The notes under the pieces were generated by a model. It made no database searches, was not told the DNA's origin, and saw nothing but the letters and a program-made list of their open reading frames with translations. Shown in pieces: positions 1 to 6,397 of a stretch of DNA of 6,478 nucleotides (positions within the stretch are counted from its first letter, which is position 1; each line of letters begins with the position of its first letter). Location: assembly GCA_005877565.1 (NCBI GenBank), contig VBOK01000157.1:1-6478 (forward strand). Direction: 5' to 3'. A program made the translations under genes and the position numbers. The stretch is from Nitrospirota bacterium (GTDB lineage Bacteria; Nitrospirota; Nitrospiria; Nitrospirales; NS-4).

Positions 1-1
1 G

Positions 2-631
2 ACCTTCAACCAGCGGGAACTGGGCGGCGACTTCGACACTTTCGCCAACGGCCTTCGCGCCGCGCTCCGTCAGGCGCCGAAGGTCATCCTCGTCGGCGAG
101 ATACGCGACCGCGAGACGGCCGAGCTGTGCCTGAAGGCGTCCGAGACCGGCCACCTTGTGCTGAGCACCGTGCACACGGTGGACGCCGGCCAGACCATCA
201 GCCGCATCGTCGGTTTGTTCGATCCAGAGGAGGAGAAGCAGGTCCGCCAGCGCATCGCGGATACAGTCCGCTGGATCGTCAGCCAGCGGCTACTGCCCAA
301 GGTGGGGGGAGGACGCGTCGCCATCCACGACATCCTCGGCAACAATATCCGGGCCCATGAATCCATACTGATTGGAGAGAGCGAAGGGAAGACCTTCTAC
401 GAGATCCAGGAAGCCGGCGTTCCCTTCGGCATGCAGACCTTCGATCAGGCGCTCATCAAGGCCTATACTGAGGGGTTGATCACGCAGGAGACCGCCGAAC
501 TGTACGCCACCCGGAAGCCGGTCGTGCAGCGCGGCCTCGACAAGGTCAAGCAGTCCCGCGGCCAGAAGACGACCGACATCGAAGGCCTGACCCTGGACGC
601 TGGCTACGCCAAAACGGTGAAGAAGAAGTAG
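2..631 (+). CDS. PilT/PilU-family type IV pilus retraction ATPase, C-terminal part (5' end outside window)
   Basis: The gene enters from the left edge already in frame, and 209 residues plus the TAG stop are visible. The visible part is the C-terminal half of a secretion-type hexameric ATPase that powers pilus retraction at the inner membrane. It shows, in order: the Asp/QRE region (QRELGG, residues 4-9 of the fragment), the Walker B stretch VILVGEIRD with its glutamate (28-36), and the His-box region TGHLVLSTVHT (49-59). An arginine-rich SQRLLP segment follows (94-99), then the PilT-type GMQTFDQAL (143-151) and EGLIT (157-161). The Walker A half is not in the window. The AIRNLIRE-like motif that marks classical PilT is not recognisable; the equivalent place reads NNIRAHESILIGESEGK (114-130). 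It may therefore be a PilU-like or lineage-specific paralogue. A lysine-rich tail ends the protein. The next gene starts 4 bases after the stop, suggesting one transcript. Family assignment is firm; the exact subtype is not. Confidence 0.9.
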   Translation, partial: TFNQRELGGDFDTFANGLRAALRQAPKVILVGEIRDRETAELCLKASETGHLVLSTVHTVDAGQTISRIVGLFDPEEEKQVRQRIADTVRWIVSQRLLPKVGGGRVAIHDILGNNIRAHESILIGESEGKTFYEIQEAGVPFGMQTFDQALIKAYTEGLITQETAELYATRKPVVQRGLDKVKQSRGQKTTDIEGLTLDAGYAKTVKKK

Positions 632-635
632 GCCG

Positions 636-1349
636 ATGGAAATCATCTGCACGTCCTGTTCGACCAAGCTCGCGATTCCGGACGCGAAGGTCCCGAAGAA
701 CGCCGTTTTCAGGGTCACCTGCCCCAAGTGCCAGACCAAGGTCCGGGTCAGCACCATGCCTGACCAGGCGCGAGCCCTGGGGCACGGAGGCGCGCCGACC
801 GTGCCCGTCCTCACTCAGCATCCGCCTCCGGAACCTGAAGAACCCATGGAGGAGTTCGATTCCTCCGACATCAAGGATGAGGGGTTGGCCACCTCGCCGG
901 CGGAAGACGAGTTCGTGGAGGACCGCAAGCTGGCCTTGGTCTGCATCGATTTGGCGCCCCATCGGGCAGTGGTGAAGACCGCCCTCGACGGGCTGGGCTA
1001 CATTGTGCACATTCCCCTCAAGCCGGAGGACGCCGTTCAGCGGGTTCGGGCGAACCGCTATGAACTGGTGATCATCCACGAAGAATACGGGGGGTCGAAG
1101 GAGAGCAATCTGGTGCTCCAGACTATCCAGCCGATGACGATGCCGCTGAGGCGGCACATGTGCGTGGGGCTGGTCGGCACGCAGTTCCGCACCTTTGACC
1201 ACATGATGGCCTTCGCCAAGAGCGTCAACTTCGTGGTCGGGGAATGGGAGCTGCCCAAGATCAGGGGGATCATCCGCCAGGCCGTGGCGGAGAACGATCA
1301 GTTCTACCGTGTCTTCCGGGAATCGTTGCGGGACGCGGGCAAGATGTAG
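636..1349 (+). CDS. zinc-ribbon (MJ0042-type) protein with a degenerate receiver-like domain
   Basis: This is a 237-residue protein of unknown function. The N-terminus is a zinc ribbon with two CxxC knuckles (C5/C8 and C29/C32), much like the MJ0042-family finger domain. Because the first cysteine is residue 5, the ATG at 636 must be at or very near the true start. Residues about 45-95 form a low-complexity linker rich in Pro, Glu and Asp. Residues about 98-225 alternate hydrophobic strands and helices like a CheY-type receiver (LALVCID, then ELVIIHEE, then FVVGEWELPKIRGII). The acidic pocket is lost, though: one acidic residue remains after strand 1, and the phospho-acceptor position after strand 3 appears to be His148, not Asp. 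This points to a phosphorylation-independent pseudo-receiver. No signal peptide or membrane segment is seen, so it should be cytoplasmic. It starts 4 bases after the pilus ATPase gene, which suggests a linked role in pilus or motility control; that role is inference. The Shine-Dalgarno sequence is weak (purine-rich AAGAAG upstream). Confidence 0.85.
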   Translation: MEIICTSCSTKLAIPDAKVPKNAVFRVTCPKCQTKVRVSTMPDQARALGHGGAPTVPVLTQHPPPEPEEPMEEFDSSDIKDEGLATSPAEDEFVEDRKLALVCIDLAPHRAVVKTALDGLGYIVHIPLKPEDAVQRVRANRYELVIIHEEYGGSKESNLVLQTIQPMTMPLRRHMCVGLVGTQFRTFDHMMAFAKSVNFVVGEWELPKIRGIIRQAVAENDQFYRVFRESLRDAGKM

Positions 1350-1375
1350 AGTGCCATACACCAGTCCTGCTAATC

Positions 1376-1384
1376 TGATAGACT
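1376..1384 (+). promoter_or_regulatory. possible extended -10 promoter element for purH-purD
   Basis: The 63-base gap between the zinc-ribbon gene and purH contains TGATAGACT. This is an extended -10 (TGn) followed by a hexamer that matches TATAAT at 4 of 6 positions, including the key first two bases and the last. A poor -35 candidate (CATACA, 3 of 6) lies 18 bases upstream at 1355-1360. Transcription would start near 1391 and give a leader of about 22 bases that still includes the purH ribosome binding site. The gap is visibly richer in A and T than its surroundings. The match is weak and read-through from upstream is also possible. I see no terminator hairpin or purine riboswitch in the gap. 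Confidence 0.3.
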
Positions 1385-1398
1385 CTCAACTCATCAAC

Positions 1399-1404
1399 AG
1401 GGAG
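1399..1404 (+). promoter_or_regulatory. ribosome binding site of purH
   Basis: AGGGAG, continuing as AGGGAGAA, lies 8 bases before the GTG at 1413. It is the clearest Shine-Dalgarno sequence in the window. It supports the GTG start, since there is no ATG at the conserved N-terminus of the protein. Confidence 0.75.
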
Positions 1405-1412
1405 AAACGGGC

Positions 1413-2975
1413 GTGAGACGGGCGCTGGTCAGCGTCTCGGACAAATCCGGGATCATCGAATTCGCCAAGGGATTGAAGGAACAGGGGTACGAGATTCTCT
1501 CCACCGGCGGGACCGCCAAGACGCTCCGGGAGGCCGGGCTTGCGGTCACCGACGTGGCCGCCTATACCGGCTCGCCGGAGATTCTGGACGGGCGGGTCAA
1601 GACGCTCCATCCCAAGATCCACGGGGGGCTGCTGGGCCGCCGCCGCGATCCCAAGCATGTCGCTGAGATGGAGCGTCACGGGATCGGGCCGATCGACGTG
1701 GTGGTGGTCAACCTGTACCCCTTCGAAGCGACGATCAACAAGCCGGGCTGCACGCTCGACGAGGCGATCGAGCACATCGACATCGGCGGGCCGTCCATGC
1801 TGCGCTCGGCTGCCAAGAACCACGCGGACGTGACGGTCGTGGTGGACCCGGCGGATTACGGGCCTGTGCTGGAGGCGTTGCGCGCCGGCGGCGTGTCGCC
1901 GGCGATGCGCCGGGAGCTAGCCCGCAAGGTCTTTCACCATACCTCCCGGTACGATGGTATGATTGCTGGCTATCTCGAGCAGCAGGGCGCACCCGGCCCG
2001 GTGCGGTTCCCGTCCCTGCTCACCCTGCAATTCGAGAAGGTGCAGAGCCTCCGTTACGGCGAGAACCCCCACCAGCATGGGGCCTTCTACCGCGATTTTG
2101 GGAGCAGCGAGCCGGGCGTGGCGAAGGCGCGGCAACTCCACGGCAAGGAGATGTCCTACAACAACTTCCTCGACGCCAATGCCGCGCTGGAACTTGCCAA
2201 GGAATATGGGAACGCGCCCCTTCCCGTGGCAGTCATCGTCAAGCACAACAACCCCTGCGGGGTGGCCGTCGGGCCCGCGCTGCGCGACGCCTACGTCGGG
2301 GCGCGCGAGACCGACCCGCTCTCCGCCTTTGGCGGCGTCATCGCGTTCAATGCGCGCGTGGACCTCGCCACCGCCAAGGAGATCACCGCAACGTTTGTGG
2401 AAGTGGTCGTGGCGCCCGACTTCGACGAGGACGCCCTGGCCGAGCTGAGGCGCAAGAAGGACCTGCGCCTGCTGGCTGTGGGCGAGCTCCGCACCGACCT
2501 GCGCACGGGACCGGACCTGCTCGATCTCAAGAAGATCGTCGGCGGGCTGATCCTGCAGGACCGGGACTTCGGCGCGATCGCGGACGTGCGGGCGCTGAAA
2601 GTGGCCTCGAAGCGGGCGCCCACCGACGAGGAATACGCCGCGTTCGCCTTCGCCTGGAAGGTCTGCAAACACGTCAAGTCCAACGCCATCGTGTTCGCCC
2701 GGCGCGACCGGACAGTCGGGATCGGCGCAGGGCAGATGAGCCGCGTGGACTCGGTGAAGCTGGCGACCCTGAAGGCGGGCACCTCGCAGAAGGGCTGCGT
2801 CATGGCCTCGGACGCCTTCTTCCCGTTCCGCGACGGCATCGACGCCGCCGCCCAGGCGGGCATCACGGCCGTCATTCAGCCGGGCGGCTCCATCCGCGAT
2901 GAAGAAGTGGTCAAGGCCGTGGACGAGCACCAGATGGCCATGGTGCTCACGGGCATGCGTCACTTCAGGCATTAG
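1413..2975 (+). CDS. purH: bifunctional AICAR transformylase / IMP cyclohydrolase
   Basis: This cytosolic enzyme carries out the last two steps of de novo IMP synthesis: it formylates AICAR with 10-formyl-tetrahydrofolate, then closes the ring to IMP. At 520 residues it is full length for the family (usually about 510-530). The N-terminal MGS-like cyclohydrolase domain spans about 1-195, with SVSDKSG (7-13), STGGTAKTL (30-38), the GRVKTLHPKIHGG block (60-72) and the IGGPSMLRSAAKNH block (124-137). The C-terminal transformylase domain shows LRYGENPHQ (213-221), the catalytic Lys-His pair in KHNNPCG (277-283), DPLSAFGG (301-308), and the family's usual C-terminal end with QPGGSIRDEEV (489-499) and TGMRHFRH (513-520). 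All expected motifs are intact. The start is GTG, chosen because a strong Shine-Dalgarno sits 8 bases upstream and the reading begins just before the conserved first strand. purD follows after 12 bases, so the two are probably one operon. Confidence 0.97.
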   Translation: MRRALVSVSDKSGIIEFAKGLKEQGYEILSTGGTAKTLREAGLAVTDVAAYTGSPEILDGRVKTLHPKIHGGLLGRRRDPKHVAEMERHGIGPIDVVVVNLYPFEATINKPGCTLDEAIEHIDIGGPSMLRSAAKNHADVTVVVDPADYGPVLEALRAGGVSPAMRRELARKVFHHTSRYDGMIAGYLEQQGAPGPVRFPSLLTLQFEKVQSLRYGENPHQHGAFYRDFGSSEPGVAKARQLHGKEMSYNNFLDANAALELAKEYGNAPLPVAVIVKHNNPCGVAVGPALRDAYVGARETDPLSAFGGVIAFNARVDLATAKEITATFVEVVVAPDFDEDALAELRRKKDLRLLAVGELRTDLRTGPDLLDLKKIVGGLILQDRDFGAIADVRALKVASKRAPTDEEYAAFAFAWKVCKHVKSNAIVFARRDRTVGIGAGQMSRVDSVKLATLKAGTSQKGCVMASDAFFPFRDGIDAAAQAGITAVIQPGGSIRDEEVVKAVDEHQMAMVLTGMRHFRH

Positions 2976-2987
2976 GTCTCTCATTCC

Positions 2988-4262
2988 ATGAAGGTTCTCG
3001 TTGTCGGTGGAGGCGGGCGGGAGCATGTGCTTGCCTGGAAGGTCGCCCAGAGCCCGCGGGTGACAAAGCTCTACTGCGCGCCGGGTAATCCGGGGATCGC
3101 TCGAATCGCCGAATGCGTGCCGCTGGCGGCTGACGATCTGGCCGGCTTGCGTGACTTCGCCCGCAGTCAGCGCATCGACCTCACGGTCATCGGGCCCGAA
3201 GCGCCCCTGGCCGCCGGCATCGTGGATGAGTTCCGCAAGGACAAGTTGCTCATCTTCGGCCCGCATAAGGCGGCCGCCCGTATCGAGGCGAGCAAGGCGT
3301 TCTCCAAAGACCTGATGGTCCGGTTGGGCATCCCCACCGCCGGCGCGCAGACGTTCACGGCGGTCGGCCCGGCCCTCAACTACCTCGAGCAGCGTGACAT
3401 GCCGATCGTGGTCAAGGCCGATGGGCTGGCGCAGGGCAAGGGGGTGATCGTCGCCGGCACCCGGACGGAGGCCCGCGACGCGGTCCGTGCCATGCTGGAG
3501 CGCAACGCCTTCGGCGAGGCCGGATCGCGGGTGGTAATCGAGGAGTTTCTCGACGGCGTGGAACTGACGGTGATGGCCTTCACGGACGGCAAGACCGTCA
3601 TACCCCTCTCGCCGGCGCAGGACCACAAGCGGGTGGGGGACGGCGACACCGGGCCCAACACGGGGGGCATGGGCGCCTACGCGCCTGCGCCCATCGCCAC
3701 CCGCGATCTCGTGGATCAGGTCCGGCGTACGATCCTGGAGCCGATCATCGAAGGCCTCTCCCGGCTCGGCAGTCCCTTTCACGGCGTGCTCTACGCGGGG
3801 CTGATGATCGTGCGCGACGAATTGAAAGTATTGGAATTCAACGCGCGCCTGGGTGATCCGGAAGCCCAGGTCGTGTTGCCCCTGGTGAAGACCGACTTGC
3901 TGGAGATCCTGACGGCGGTGGCGGAGCACCGACTGGACCGCCTTACGGTCGACTGGCACGATCGCGCGGCGGTCTGCGTGGTGCTGGCCGCGCCTGGCTA
4001 TCCCGGCTCGCCGACCAAGGGCCTCCCGATCCACGGCCTCGCAGAGACGGAAGGGCAAGATGATCTTTTCGTCTTCCACGCCGGGACCGCCAGCACACCC
4101 GGCGGCGTCGTGACCGCTGGCGGCCGGGTGCTGGGGGTCACCGGTCTCGGGGACACTCTCACGGCTGCCCGCGAGCGGGCGTATGAGGGCGTGCGCCGGA
4201 TCCGCTTCGACGGGATGCACTACCGCTCCGATATCGGCGCGCGCACTCTGAGCAAACGGTGA
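2988..4262 (+). CDS. purD: phosphoribosylamine-glycine ligase (GAR synthetase)
   Basis: PurD joins 5-phosphoribosylamine and glycine, using ATP, to make GAR, the second step of de novo purine synthesis, in the cytosol. The 424 residues match the family's normal length. The N-terminal domain opens with VLVVGGGGREH (3-13) and APGNPG (31-36), followed by VIGPEAPL (67-74). The ATP-grasp core shows KADGLAQGKGV (143-153), VIEEFLDG (183-190), the SPAQDHKR block (208-215) and TGPNTGGMGAY (221-231). The metal/nucleotide motif at 283-292 reads EFNARLGDPE, with Leu where Phe is usual (EFNxRFGDPE). The C-terminal domain carries APGYPGSPTKG (335-345) and FHAGT (363-367). Catalytic features appear complete, so the enzyme should be active. 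It begins 12 bases after purH with only a weak TAGG-type Shine-Dalgarno, consistent with co-expression with purH. No terminator is visible after it; the next gene seems to have its own promoter. Confidence 0.97.
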   Translation: MKVLVVGGGGREHVLAWKVAQSPRVTKLYCAPGNPGIARIAECVPLAADDLAGLRDFARSQRIDLTVIGPEAPLAAGIVDEFRKDKLLIFGPHKAAARIEASKAFSKDLMVRLGIPTAGAQTFTAVGPALNYLEQRDMPIVVKADGLAQGKGVIVAGTRTEARDAVRAMLERNAFGEAGSRVVIEEFLDGVELTVMAFTDGKTVIPLSPAQDHKRVGDGDTGPNTGGMGAYAPAPIATRDLVDQVRRTILEPIIEGLSRLGSPFHGVLYAGLMIVRDELKVLEFNARLGDPEAQVVLPLVKTDLLEILTAVAEHRLDRLTVDWHDRAAVCVVLAAPGYPGSPTKGLPIHGLAETEGQDDLFVFHAGTASTPGGVVTAGGRVLGVTGLGDTLTAARERAYEGVRRIRFDGMHYRSDIGARTLSKR

Positions 4263-4274
4263 CGGCGCGGGCCA

Positions 4275-4283
4275 TGGTATAAT
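4275..4283 (+). promoter_or_regulatory. extended -10 promoter (TGGTATAAT) just before tsaC, probably giving a leaderless mRNA
   Basis: The 30-base gap after purD contains TGGTATAAT: a perfect TATAAT hexamer at 4278-4283 preceded by the TGn of an extended -10. In such GC-rich DNA a chance match is unlikely, although only the -10 is convincing. At the usual 17-base spacing the -35 position (AACGGT, overlapping the purD stop) is poor, which is normal for extended -10 promoters. Start of transcription is expected at about 4290-4291, only 2-3 bases before the ATG at 4293. No Shine-Dalgarno lies in between, so translation would be leaderless from this promoter. It would drive tsaC and the two-component genes behind it. 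Confidence 0.65.
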
Positions 4284-4292
4284 GCCGCACGT

Positions 4293-4934
4293 ATGGGAAC
4301 GACTATCCAGAGTCGGCGCATCTCCGAGTCCTCGCTCCGGGAGGCCGGCAAAGTAGTCCGGAGCGGCGGCGTCATCGCGTTTCCCACGGAAACGTTCTAT
4401 GGGCTGGGCGTTGATCCCTTCAACGTCCCGGCCGTCCAGCGTCTGTACGACCTGAAGGGCCGGCCCCCGCGGACGCGCCCCGTCCTCGTGCTCATCCGCT
4501 CCCGCCATGAGTTGCAGGCTCTGGTCTCGGAGATCACGCCCGCTGCCGAGCGGCTGATCCAGGCCTGCTGGCCGGGCCCGCTGACGCTCGTCTTCCGAGC
4601 CGCGGTGGCGGTACCCTCGGTGCTCACCGCTGGGACGGGCACCGTCGGTGTCCGGCACTCGGCGTATCCTGACGTGCAGCGGGTGCTGGAAATGATCGGC
4701 GGCCCCCTGACCGGCACCAGCGCGAATCGCACCGGGCAGCCGCCGGCGACCACGGCGGAGGAGGTGGAGCACGCCTTCGGGGCCACTGTTGATCTGATCG
4801 TCAACGGCGGCCCGACGCCCGGCGGGCTCCCCAGCACGGTGGTGGATACGACCGTGAGCCCCCCGCGGATCATTCGCGAAGGGTGCGTGTCGCAGGCCGC
4901 GCTGCGCGCGGTCCTTCCCTCCTGGACGGCCTGA
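4293..4934 (+). CDS. tsaC: threonylcarbamoyl-AMP synthase (TsaC/YrdC/Sua5 family)
   Basis: This enzyme makes L-threonylcarbamoyladenylate from threonine, bicarbonate and ATP, the first step of the t6A37 modification of ANN-decoding tRNAs. At 213 residues it is a single-domain TsaC type, lacking the extra C-terminal Sua5 domain. Visible motifs are IAFPTETFYGLG (28-39), the K-x-R pair of LKGRP (K55, R57), CWPGPLTLVF (92-101), VGVR (118-121), the TSAN motif (142-145) in GTSANRTGQP, and STVVD near 181-185 followed by IIREG (193-197). Presence of KxR and SxN favours true TsaC over the YciO paralogue, which lacks them. After VGVR the sequence is HSAYP where many relatives have a proline-containing IPxHP-type stretch; the effect is unclear. 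The ATG at 4293 has no Shine-Dalgarno, but a strong -10 lies right before it, and no better start precedes the conserved domain. The histidine kinase gene follows after 2 bases. Confidence 0.92.
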   Translation: MGTTIQSRRISESSLREAGKVVRSGGVIAFPTETFYGLGVDPFNVPAVQRLYDLKGRPPRTRPVLVLIRSRHELQALVSEITPAAERLIQACWPGPLTLVFRAAVAVPSVLTAGTGTVGVRHSAYPDVQRVLEMIGGPLTGTSANRTGQPPATTAEEVEHAFGATVDLIVNGGPTPGGLPSTVVDTTVSPPRIIREGCVSQAALRAVLPSWTA

Positions 4935-4936
4935 TC

Positions 4937-6397
4937 ATGCTGGCGACGCTCCACGCCCTCAACAACCAGCTCTTCCACCGACTCCGTCTGACCACCAAGC
5001 TGGTCATCATGATGCTCGCGCTCCTGGTGTTGTCGCTCGCCGCGTCCATCCTCCTTTCCTATCTGGCCCAGCAGGCGCTGGTTCAGGAGATGGAAGAGAG
5101 CATCAATGAGCTCTCCAACGCCACGGCCGTCAGCGTCGAGCAGTTGTCCGGCGAGCCGGACCCGGCCGCCTTTCAGAAACTGATGGCCCGCTTGGGGAAG
5201 AAAGGGGTGAAGGAGATCAAGCTGCTGGACGTGGAGAAGAAGGAGGTCATCGTCAGCACCCAGTCGCCGCAACCACTCGGCCGCAAGATGGAGAGCACGG
5301 TGACCAAAAGGGGGCAGCGCGAATACAACGTGACGGCCCCGCTGGTGGACGGCAACGAGGTGCTCGGGTACATCCACGTGACGTTCACCTTGGACGATGT
5401 GGCGCAGACGACCAAGGCATCGTTGTACAAGCGAGTGGCCGTCACGGTGGTGATCTTTTCGCTCGGCATTCTGGTCTCGCTCTACCTCGCGCGGAAGTAC
5501 ACGCAGCCGCTCCATGACGTGGTCACGGCAGCCAAACACGTCGCCGCCGGCGATCTCACCAAGACCATCGAGGTCGAGGGCGAGGACGAGATCGCGGAGC
5601 TGACTCGCAGCTTCAACGAGATGGTGGAAAAGCTCCGCCAGCACCGCGAGCTGGAAGAGCGCCTCCGGGAGGCCGAACGCTTGTCCGCCGTGGGCAAGCT
5701 GGCGTCGGGCATCGCCCACGAGATCCGCAATCCCTTGAATTTCATGAACCTCAGCATCGACCACATCCGGACCCGGCTGGGCAGCGGGCGGCCCGAAGGT
5801 GCCACCGAGGTGCTGGCGCTGATGTCCAATATCAAGGCCGAGATCCACCGGTTGAACGGCATGATCGAGAATTTCCTCACGGTCGGGAAGCCGCTGGCGC
5901 TCAACAAGAGCGACGTGGACCTGGTGGCGCTGATCCGGGAAGTAGTCGGACTCGCGCACCAGAAGGCCGTCGAGCAGGGGATCGCCATCGAGGTGTCGGA
6001 AGCGACCCCCATCCCGCGGCTGCAGGCCGATCCAGTGCAGATCAAAACCTGCCTCATGAACGTGGTGCTGAACGCCATTCAGGCGATGCCCGCCGGCGGG
6101 CGCTTGCGCGTCACCACTCAGCATTGCACCGAGACGAGGCGCGAGGGGCACGCGTCTGAGCCCAACGGGACTGTCGAAGTCATCATCTCGGATACCGGAC
6201 TCGGCATCAGCGAGGAAGACCTCAACCGCATCTTCAACCCGTATTTCACGACCAAGAAGCTGGGAATCGGCCTGGGGCTGGCGATCACCAAGAAGATCGT
6301 GGAGGAGCATCGGGGCCGGATCAGCGTCCGCAGCCGCCCGAATGAGGGCACCGATGTGGTCATCAGCCTGCCGGTGGAGCGCGTCGAGGTGGCGGCA
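4937..6397 (+). CDS. membrane sensor histidine kinase with Cache-like periplasmic domain (NtrB/ZraS type); stop codon ends at 6400
   Basis: This 487-residue sensor kinase has its coding end at the TGA at 6398-6400. A short cytoplasmic N-terminus leads to a membrane helix at about 22-44. An extracytoplasmic domain of about 115 residues follows (45-163) with a helix-then-strands pattern (IKLLDVEKKEVIVST, then VTAPLVDGNEVLGYIHV) like a single-Cache/PDC sensor fold. A second membrane helix (about 167-185) and a HAMP linker (about 186-238, P191 and E218 typical) come next. The HisKA H-box is GIAHEIRNPLNF with phospho-acceptor His261. The ATPase domain has the N-box (NVVLNAIQAM, 375-384), G1 (DTGLGI, 419-424), F-box (NPYFTTK, 434-440) and G2 (GIGLGLAI, 443-450, Ile replacing the usual Thr). 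It should autophosphorylate on His261 and pass phosphate to the regulator encoded next. ATG 4937 is preferred; an in-frame GTG at 4883 would add 18 residues but overlap tsaC by 52 bases. The ligand cannot be told from sequence. Confidence 0.92.

Noticed and set aside
546..1361. 271-codon minus-strand frame opposite the zinc-ribbon gene
   Set aside because: The plus strand encodes a protein with paired CxxC motifs, a start 4 bases after the previous stop and normal codon use; the minus frame shows no domain.
1348..1386. Short inverted match AGAGT / ACTCT in the gap before purH
   Set aside because: It has only five base pairs with a loop of about 29 bases and no T-run; expected by chance.
1350..1412. 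Possible purine riboswitch upstream of purH
   Set aside because: The gap is only 63 bases, shows no paired three-helix layout or conserved loop sequences, and has no expression-platform hairpin.
4236..4270. GC-rich inverted match (CGCGC / GCGCG) around the purD stop as a terminator
   Set aside because: The stem is only about 5 base pairs with a loop of more than 20 bases and no T-run follows, so it is not a credible intrinsic terminator.
1917..4772. Very long (951-codon) open frame on the minus strand across purH, purD and tsaC
   Set aside because: It lies opposite three clearly real genes with intact motifs. Its translation is rich in Arg, Gly, His and Asp with no recognisable domain, and long antisense frames of this kind are expected in GC-rich coding DNA.
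4883..4936. 18-residue N-terminal extension of the histidine kinase from a GTG inside tsaC
   Set aside because: It would overlap tsaC by 52 bases, its residues look like out-of-frame tsaC coding sequence, and ATG 4937 sits 2 bases after the tsaC stop, in line with the tight packing seen elsewhere.
4397..6310. 637-codon open frame on the minus strand across tsaC and the histidine kinase gene
   Set aside because: It is the antisense shadow of two real genes; its composition is biased (Leu, His, Arg, Asp) and no family is recognisable.
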